NCBI GenBank assembly: GCA_002421985.1 | Contig: DISF01000036.1 | Coordinates: 30,454 to 84,233, forward strand | Direction of reading: 5' to 3' | Length of the DNA: 53,780 bases | Source of the DNA: Roseovarius sp. UBA6217 | Lineage (GTDB): Bacteria > Pseudomonadota > Alphaproteobacteria > Rhodobacterales > Rhodobacteraceae | Part shown: piece by piece, positions 48,515 to 53,780 of the stretch | Layout of the letters: every line of letters starts with the position of its first letter | Position numbering within the stretch: position 1 is the stretch's first letter | Made by a program: the position numbers and the translations under genes | The notes under the pieces: generated by a model | What the model saw: only the letters and a program-made list of their open reading frames with translations | Told to the model about the DNA's origin: nothing | The model's database searches: none

Positions 48515-49153
48515 ATGGACGCGCAATTCTGGCATGACAGGTGGCATGAGGGGTGGCTCGGCTTTCACGAGGGACGGGTGAACCGGATGCTGGCGGCGCA
48601 TATCGGCGCGCTCGGGCTTGATCCGGGGGCGCGTATCCTTGTGCCGCTTTGCGGCAAGGCGGTCGATCTGCCCTGGCTTGCCGCGCAGGGCTATCGGGTT
48701 GTGGGGGCGGAACTGAGCGAGGTGGCGGTGCGCGGCCTGTTCGAGGCGCTGCAAACAGAGCCTGTTATCGCCAAAAAGGGCAATCTGACGCTTTATTCAG
48801 CAGGTGGGATCGAGGTCTTTGCCGGGGATATTTTCGATCTGGATGCCGCGACGCTCGGCCCGGTCGATGCGATCTATGACCGCGCGGCGCTGGTGGCACT
48901 GCCGCCTTCGATGCGGGCGCGCTATGCGGCGCATCTCGCCGTGCTGACAGGTGCTGCGCCGCAGCTTCTGGTGACGTTCGAATACGATCAGGCGGCGATG
49001 GACGGGCCGCCATTCTCGGTGGATGAGGGCGAAGTGGCGCGCTGTCACGGCGCGCGCTACGCGGTCGAGATGCTGGAGGACGCAGAGGTGCCCGGCGGCC
49101 TCAAGGGCATGATCGCGGCGCGGGAAAAGGCGATGCTGCTGCGCCCGATTTAG
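48515..49153 (+). CDS. tpm: Thiopurine S-methyltransferase
   Basis: The 212-residue SAM-dependent methyltransferase is of the TPMT family, which acts on thiols and in bacteria also on selenite and tellurite. It has FWHDRWHEGWLGFHEGRVN, LVPLCGKAVDLPWLAAQGYRVVGAELSE, VFAGDIFDLD and IYDRAALVALPP, all family motifs. The start at 48515 is 4 bp after argG, coupling it to that gene. Its natural substrate is unknown. Confidence 0.94.
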   Translation: MDAQFWHDRWHEGWLGFHEGRVNRMLAAHIGALGLDPGARILVPLCGKAVDLPWLAAQGYRVVGAELSEVAVRGLFEALQTEPVIAKKGNLTLYSAGGIEVFAGDIFDLDAATLGPVDAIYDRAALVALPPSMRARYAAHLAVLTGAAPQLLVTFEYDQAAMDGPPFSVDEGEVARCHGARYAVEMLEDAEVPGGLKGMIAAREKAMLLRPI

Positions 49154-49324
49154 GCCGTTTCCTACCGTAAGAAGGCCTCGTCGGCCCCAGCCTTTTCAGC
49201 GGGGATGCTGGCGTTTTGATCGCGGCGGCGCTGTGTCTTCAGAGACAGCGCGGCGCGGCGGATTTCGTGGAGGGGCGGGCACCTTGGGGGCGGGCCGCGC
49301 CTTTTGCCGGGGGATCGTGAGCAG

Positions 49325-49346
49325 CTTCATCTTGCCACAAATACTC
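49325..49346 (-). repeat. TGAGTATTT...CAAGATGAAG motif at the maeB stop
   Basis: On the minus strand GAGTATTTGTGG then CAAGATGAAG occupies 49346-49325. The T before it gives TGAG, so the maeB TGA stop is the first part of the motif. It has one difference (GATG for GAAG) in the distal block compared with copies near 8.9 and 21.2 kb. The rest of 49154-49324 shows no gene. Confidence 0.75.
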
Positions 49347-51600
49347 AACCCACCTTGCACGCGGCCAGCACCGCCATGTTGAGGATATCGTTGGAGGTGA
49401 AATTCGACGAACATATCTGGATCGAGGCATCGACGCCCGACAGGATCGGCCCGATCACCGTGGCCCCGGCCATTTCCTGCATCAGCTTGACCGAGATCGA
49501 AGCCGAGTGGCGGGCGGGCACGACAAGCACGTTGGCGGGGCCGGTGAGCCGCTGGAACGGGTAGCTTTCCTGCGCGCGGGGGTTGAGGGCGACATCGACG
49601 GTCATTTCGCCCTCGAATTCGAAATCGACGCCACGCCGCTCAAGCACAAGCGGCGCGCGGTGCATCTTTTCGGCGCGTTCGGAATGCGGGTAGCCGAAGG
49701 TCGAGAAGCTGACAAAGGCCACACGCGGATCGAGCCCCAGCGAGCGGGCAACGTCGGCACCACGGGTGGCGATGGTGGCCAGATCCTCCTCGTCGGGCCA
49801 TTCATGCACCAGCGTATCGGCGATCAGCACGATCCGCCCCTTGTGCAAAAGCGCCGTCACCCCGACCGCGCCATGCGCCGCATCGGCGTCAAAGACATGG
49901 TTGATGCGTTCCAGGATATGCGCGGATTTGCGGGTTGCCCCGGTCACCAGAGCATCGCCATGCCCATGTGCCAGCATCAGCGCGGCGAATACATGCCGGT
50001 CACGCGCGGCGAGGCGGTGGATATCCTGCCGGTCGAACCCCTTGCGTTGCAGGCGGCCATAGAGGAATGCCTTGTACTCATCCAGCCGATCGGTCTTGGC
50101 GGCGTTGACCACCTCGATCTCGCGCACCGCATCGGCCATGCCGATGGCGTCAAGCTTGGCCTTTACATCGTCGTCACGGCCCACGACCAGCGCCTTACCA
50201 AGGCCCGTGCGCTGATATTGCACGGCGGCGCGCAGCACGCGCACATCGTCGCCCTCGGCAAAGATCATCCGGGCCTGTGCGCGGCGCGCACGGGCGTTGA
50301 TGCCGCGCAGGATGCTGGCGGTCGGGTCCATCCGCGATTTGAGCGACATCTCATAGGCGTCCATGTCGATGATGGGGCGGCGCGCGGCCCCCGTCGCCAT
50401 GCCCGCGCGCGCCACGGCGGGCGGGATGACGTGGATCAGGCGCGGATCAAACGGCGTGGGGATGATGTAATCGCGCCCGAAGGTGAGCTTGCGGCCATAG
50501 GCCATTGCCACCTCATCGGGCACATCCTCGCGCGCCAGGCGTGCCAGCGCCTCGGCGCAGGCGATCTTCATCTCGTCGTTGATCGCGCGGGCATGGACAT
50601 CGAGCGCGCCGCGAAAGAGATAGGGAAAGCCCAACACGTTGTTGACCTGGTTGGGATAATCAGAGCGCCCGGTGGCGACGATCGCATCGGGACGCACGGC
50701 GTGGGCCTCTTCGGGGGTGATCTCGGGATCGGGATTGGCCATTGCAAAGATCACGGGGTTATCGGCCATGCCTGCGACCATCTCGGGCGTGACCGAACCC
50801 TTGGCCGACACGCCGATGAGCACATCGGCCCCCTTCATGGCCTCTTCCAGGGTGCGCAGGTCGGTCTTGACTGCATGGGCGGATTTCCACTGGTTCATGC
50901 CCTCGGTGCGGCCTTGGTAAATCACACCCTTGGTATCGCACATCAGGCAATTCTCGTTGCGCGCACCCATGTATTTCAACAGTTCCAGACAGGCGATCCC
51001 CGCCGCCCCCGCGCCGTTGAGCACGATGCGGACCTCCTCGATCTTTTTCCCCGACAGGTGCAGCGCGTTGATGAGACCGGCGGCGCAGATCACGGCGGTG
51101 CCGTGCTGATCGTCGTGGAACACGGGAATATCCATCACCTCCTTGAGGCGGCTTTCGATTATGAAACATTCCGGGGCCTTGATATCCTCGAGATTGATTC
51201 CGCCAAAGGTCGGCCCCATCAGGCGCACCGCGTTGATGATTTCGTCCGGATCCTCGGTATCGAGCTCGATGTCGATGGAATTGACATCGGCAAAGCGCTT
51301 GAAGAGCACGGCCTTGCCCTCCATCACGGGCTTTGACCCCAATGCACCGAGATTGCCAAGGCCGAGAACGGCGGTGCCGTTGGAGATGACGGCGACGAGA
51401 TTGCCCTTGTTGGTGTAGTCATAGGCAAGCTCCGGATTTGCCGCGATCTCCTCGCAGGGGACGGCGACGCCGGGCGAATAGGCAAGGCTCAGATCACGCT
51501 GCGTGGTCATCGGCACGGTGGCCGTGATCTCGAACTTGCCGGGCACTGGCTCGAGGTGAAAGGCAAGGGCCTCTTCGCGGGTATATTTGGGGTTTGTCAT
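49345..51600 (-). CDS. maeB: NADP-dependent malic enzyme (MaeB type with phosphotransacetylase-like domain)
   Basis: MaeB decarboxylates malate to pyruvate, supplying NADPH and pyruvate when growth uses C2 or C4 compounds. The 751-residue protein has a malic domain (MTTQRDLSLAYSPGVAVPCEEI, GNLGALGSKPVMEGKAVLFK, and a metal site near FHDDQHGTA), a Rossmann loop VLNGAGAAGIACL, and from about residue 430 a phosphotransacetylase-like domain that lacks catalysis in relatives and serves regulation by acetyl-CoA. The start is the ATG at 51600. It is divergent from mutS by 130 bp. Confidence 0.96.
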   Translation of the reverse strand: MTNPKYTREEALAFHLEPVPGKFEITATVPMTTQRDLSLAYSPGVAVPCEEIAANPELAYDYTNKGNLVAVISNGTAVLGLGNLGALGSKPVMEGKAVLFKRFADVNSIDIELDTEDPDEIINAVRLMGPTFGGINLEDIKAPECFIIESRLKEVMDIPVFHDDQHGTAVICAAGLINALHLSGKKIEEVRIVLNGAGAAGIACLELLKYMGARNENCLMCDTKGVIYQGRTEGMNQWKSAHAVKTDLRTLEEAMKGADVLIGVSAKGSVTPEMVAGMADNPVIFAMANPDPEITPEEAHAVRPDAIVATGRSDYPNQVNNVLGFPYLFRGALDVHARAINDEMKIACAEALARLAREDVPDEVAMAYGRKLTFGRDYIIPTPFDPRLIHVIPPAVARAGMATGAARRPIIDMDAYEMSLKSRMDPTASILRGINARARRAQARMIFAEGDDVRVLRAAVQYQRTGLGKALVVGRDDDVKAKLDAIGMADAVREIEVVNAAKTDRLDEYKAFLYGRLQRKGFDRQDIHRLAARDRHVFAALMLAHGHGDALVTGATRKSAHILERINHVFDADAAHGAVGVTALLHKGRIVLIADTLVHEWPDEEDLATIATRGADVARSLGLDPRVAFVSFSTFGYPHSERAEKMHRAPLVLERRGVDFEFEGEMTVDVALNPRAQESYPFQRLTGPANVLVVPARHSASISVKLMQEMAGATVIGPILSGVDASIQICSSNFTSNDILNMAVLAACKVG

Positions 51601-51730
51601 CTGGACCACCGTGCAATGGAATACCGGCCTGCATAGCGGCGGTTGCGCCGGGGGACAACAGGCACGCGGTTTTGGCTTTCGCAAGGGCCGGAGGGTTTAT
51701 AAGGTCCGCCCAGCGACAAGGGGGGCCACG

Positions 51731-53780
51731 GTGAGCGAGACCGGATCGACCGTTACGCCAATGATGGCGCAATATCTGGAGATCAAGGCGCAGCACGCGG
51801 ATGCGCTCCTGTTCTACCGGATGGGAGATTTTTACGAGCTGTTCTTTGACGATGCCATGGCGGCGGCCGAGGCGCTCGATATCGCGCTCACGAAGCGGGG
51901 CAAGCATCTGGGCCGCGATATCGCCATGTGCGGGGTGCCGGTGCATTCGGCCGAGGGCTATTTGCTGGCGCTCATCCGAAAGGGATTTCGGGTGGCGATC
52001 GCCGAGCAGATGGAAGACCCCACCGAGGCGAAGAAACGCGGATCGAAGTCGGTGGTGCGGCGCGAGGTGGTCCGGCTGGTTACACCTGGCACACTGACCG
52101 AGGAGAGCCTGCTTGATGCGCGGCGGCACAATTTCCTGGCGGCCTTTGCCGAGGTGCGGGGCGAGGGAGCGTTGGCCTGGGTGGATATCTCTACGGGCGC
52201 GTTTCATGTCATGGCGCTGGAGCGTGGGCGGCTCGGGGCGGAACTGGCGCGGCTCATGCCGCGCGAGGTGGTGGTGATGCAGGGACATGAGGGCGATTTG
52301 GCCGAAACAGTCTCTGAATCCGGGGGGACGCTGACGGTGCTGGGCGCGGCGGCGTTTGACAGCACCGGGGCCGAGACACGGCTTTGCGCGCTGTATGGCG
52401 TTGGCACGCTGGAGGCCTATGGCGCGTTCGGGAGGGCGGAAGTCGCGGCGATGGGGGCCATCGTCGAATGGCTGGAAATCACACAGCGCGGCAAGCTGCC
52501 GCTGTTGCGGGTGCCCGTGCGCGAGGCGCAGGGGGCGGCGATGCAGATCGATGCGGCGACGCGGCGCAATCTGGAACTGACCCGCGCGCTTGACGGGCGG
52601 CGGGCCGGATCGCTTTTGGCCACCATCGACCGGACGGTGACGGCGGGTGGCGGGCGGCTGTTGGAGCGGCGTCTGGCGAGCCCGAGCCGTGATCTGGCCG
52701 AGGTGCAGGCGCGGCTTGAATCTGTGGGTTTCATGCTGGAACAGTCTCGATTACGCAGCGATCTGCGCGAGGCGCTTCGGCTTGTGCCGGACCTTGACCG
52801 CGCGCTGTCGCGGCTGGGGATCGACCGGGGCGGGCCGCGCGATCTGGCGGCGGTGCGCAACGCGCTGGCGCAGGCAGGCGAGATCGCAGGGCGGCTTGAC
52901 GGGCTGGACATGCCAGCGCGGCTGCGCGCTGCGGTGGCGGCGCTGCAAGGGCACGAGGCGCTGCGCGATCTGCTGGATCAGGCGCTGGTGGCCGAACCGC
53001 CGCTCTTGCTGCGTGATGGCGGCTTTGTCGCCGCCGGTTATGACCCCGATCTTGACGAGGCGCGGCGGCTGCGCGACGAGGGGCGCGGAGTGATTGCCGC
53101 GATGCAGGGGGAGTATGCCCGGCAGAGCGGCATTCAGTCGCTCAAGATCAAGCATAACAACGTGCTGGGCTATTTCGTCGAGGTGACCGCAACCCATGCC
53201 GGGAAAATGCTGGCCGCGCCGCTGAACGAGACCTTCAAGCATCGGCAGACCACGGCCAACCAACTGCGCTTTACCACGATCGAGCTGAGCGAAATGGAGA
53301 GCCGGATCCTGAACGCGGGCGGTCGGGCGATCGAGATTGAAAAGCGGCTCTATGATGGCCTGAAAGCGGATATCCTGTCGCAGGCCGACCGGCTTGGCGA
53401 AGCAGCGAGGGGGCTGGCGGAGCTTGACCTTGCATCGGCGCTTGCCGAGATCGCGGCGCAGGAGAATTGGTGCGCGCCACGGGTGGACGAGAGCCGCGCC
53501 CTGCATATCGAGGGCGGGAGGCACCCGGTGGTGGAACGCGCCCTGCGCGCCGAGGGCGGCGGGCCATTCATCGCCAATGACTGCGATTTGGGCGGTGAAA
53601 GCGATATCTGGCTGCTGACAGGGCCAAACATGGCCGGGAAATCCACCTTCCTTCGGCAAAACGCGCTGATCGCGCTTTTGGCGCAGATGGGCAGCCATGT
53701 GCCGGCGCGGGCGGCGCATATCGGGCTGGTGAGCCAGCTTTTCAGCCGGGTTGGAGCCTCGGACGATCTGGCGCGGGGGC
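51731..53780 (+). CDS. mutS: DNA mismatch repair protein MutS, 3' end cut by window edge
   Basis: MutS recognises mismatches and recruits MutL. GTG at 51731 after GGGGGG begins MSETGSTVTPMMAQYLEIKAQHADALLFYRMGDFYELFFDDA, with the mismatch-reading Phe-x-Glu in FYEL. The frame stays open to the end (683 residues of about 880). It covers the connector, core (RRNLELTRALDG), clamp (GYFVEVT) and Walker A TGPNMAGKSTFLRQ near residue 630. The final residues VGASDDLARG are just past the Walker B region start. The assignment is secure. Confidence 0.97.
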   Translation, partial: MSETGSTVTPMMAQYLEIKAQHADALLFYRMGDFYELFFDDAMAAAEALDIALTKRGKHLGRDIAMCGVPVHSAEGYLLALIRKGFRVAIAEQMEDPTEAKKRGSKSVVRREVVRLVTPGTLTEESLLDARRHNFLAAFAEVRGEGALAWVDISTGAFHVMALERGRLGAELARLMPREVVVMQGHEGDLAETVSESGGTLTVLGAAAFDSTGAETRLCALYGVGTLEAYGAFGRAEVAAMGAIVEWLEITQRGKLPLLRVPVREAQGAAMQIDAATRRNLELTRALDGRRAGSLLATIDRTVTAGGGRLLERRLASPSRDLAEVQARLESVGFMLEQSRLRSDLREALRLVPDLDRALSRLGIDRGGPRDLAAVRNALAQAGEIAGRLDGLDMPARLRAAVAALQGHEALRDLLDQALVAEPPLLLRDGGFVAAGYDPDLDEARRLRDEGRGVIAAMQGEYARQSGIQSLKIKHNNVLGYFVEVTATHAGKMLAAPLNETFKHRQTTANQLRFTTIELSEMESRILNAGGRAIEIEKRLYDGLKADILSQADRLGEAARGLAELDLASALAEIAAQENWCAPRVDESRALHIEGGRHPVVERALRAEGGGPFIANDCDLGGESDIWLLTGPNMAGKSTFLRQNALIALLAQMGSHVPARAAHIGLVSQLFSRVGASDDLARG

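Noticed and set aside
49507..51336. 609-codon open frame on the plus strand
   Set aside because: It is fully antisense to maeB and has no recognisable domain.
1..53780. CRISPR arrays, defence islands, biosynthetic clusters, ribosomal RNA
   Set aside because: I saw no regularly spaced direct repeats, cas genes, restriction or toxin-antitoxin genes, NRPS/PKS genes or rRNA sequence anywhere in the window.

Overview
This is a stretch of alphaproteobacterial chromosome, most likely from the Rhodobacterales (Roseobacter/Rhodobacter group). The assignment rests on gene content rather than on any search. The indicators are mesaconyl-CoA hydratase and an Mcl2-type malyl-CoA thioesterase packed with nnrU, a MeaB GTPase, a DUF4170-waaA-lpxK operon, a comF-grxC-nitrilase operon, a Rieske/cytochrome b/cytochrome c1 operon with a separate c1 gene, and a DmdB-like acyl-CoA ligase. 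The DNA is GC-rich and very compact. Many neighbours share ATGA or GTGA stop/start overlaps, and several convergent pairs overlap at their 3' ends.

Layout. 1-2.2 kb: TCA cycle genes (sucC, cut by the left edge, and mdh). 2.3-2.6 kb: a decayed TauE/SafE permease. 3.1-5.7 kb: a four-gene operon with two ethylmalonyl-CoA-pathway enzymes. 5.9-12.9 kb: Nudix hydrolase, HrpB helicase, MeaB, an M48 peptidase lipoprotein, a hemolysin-III-like membrane protein and small unknown proteins. 13.0-14.9 kb: a large palindromic repeat, a RidA remnant and an acyl-CoA synthetase. 15.1-17.6 kb: lipid A/Kdo operon. 17.6-21.1 kb: DsbA-like protein, DUF721, mutY and an AlkB-type hydroxylase. 21.3-24.1 kb: petABC. 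24.3-27.8 kb: a lipid-A-oxidase-like outer membrane protein, GST, mtaB and dapF. 27.9-29.8 kb: tRNA-Lys, a truncated universal stress gene and an MFS transporter. 29.8-33.2 kb: smr-mltA-tim44 facing fxsA and secB. 33.2-37.5 kb: comF-grxC-nit-marR facing a methyltransferase and hemH. 37.5-39.7 kb: two L,D-transpeptidases around a CAP-domain lipoprotein. 39.8-43.7 kb: RNA methyltransferase, cca, nudL-like and hslO. 43.8-47.2 kb: Nudix, receiver-PP2C phosphatase, Hpt protein and ilvA. 47.3-53.8 kb: argG, thiopurine methyltransferase, maeB and mutS (cut by the right edge).

Themes. Carbon flow: Mch, Mcl2 and MeaB serve acetyl-CoA assimilation through the ethylmalonyl-CoA pathway, whose products enter the cycle at the level of SucC, Mdh and MaeB. 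Envelope: WaaA, LpxK, a lipid-A-oxidase-like barrel, MltA, two L,D-transpeptidases and a CAP lipoprotein. Signalling: a receiver-PP2C phosphatase beside a lone Hpt protein suggests phosphorelay-controlled partner switching.

I saw no CRISPR array, phage, intact insertion sequence or defence island. The least ordinary signals are non-coding or evolutionary: two copies of a roughly 105-bp structured repeat whose first bases supply the stop codons of upstream genes and whose stem bases co-vary; a dispersed TGAGTATTT-N5-CAAGAAGAAG motif, once as an inverted pair; paired GTGATCAC palindromes upstream of sucC; three gene remnants (TauE/SafE, RidA, UspA); and a DapF with Ser at its second catalytic Cys position.
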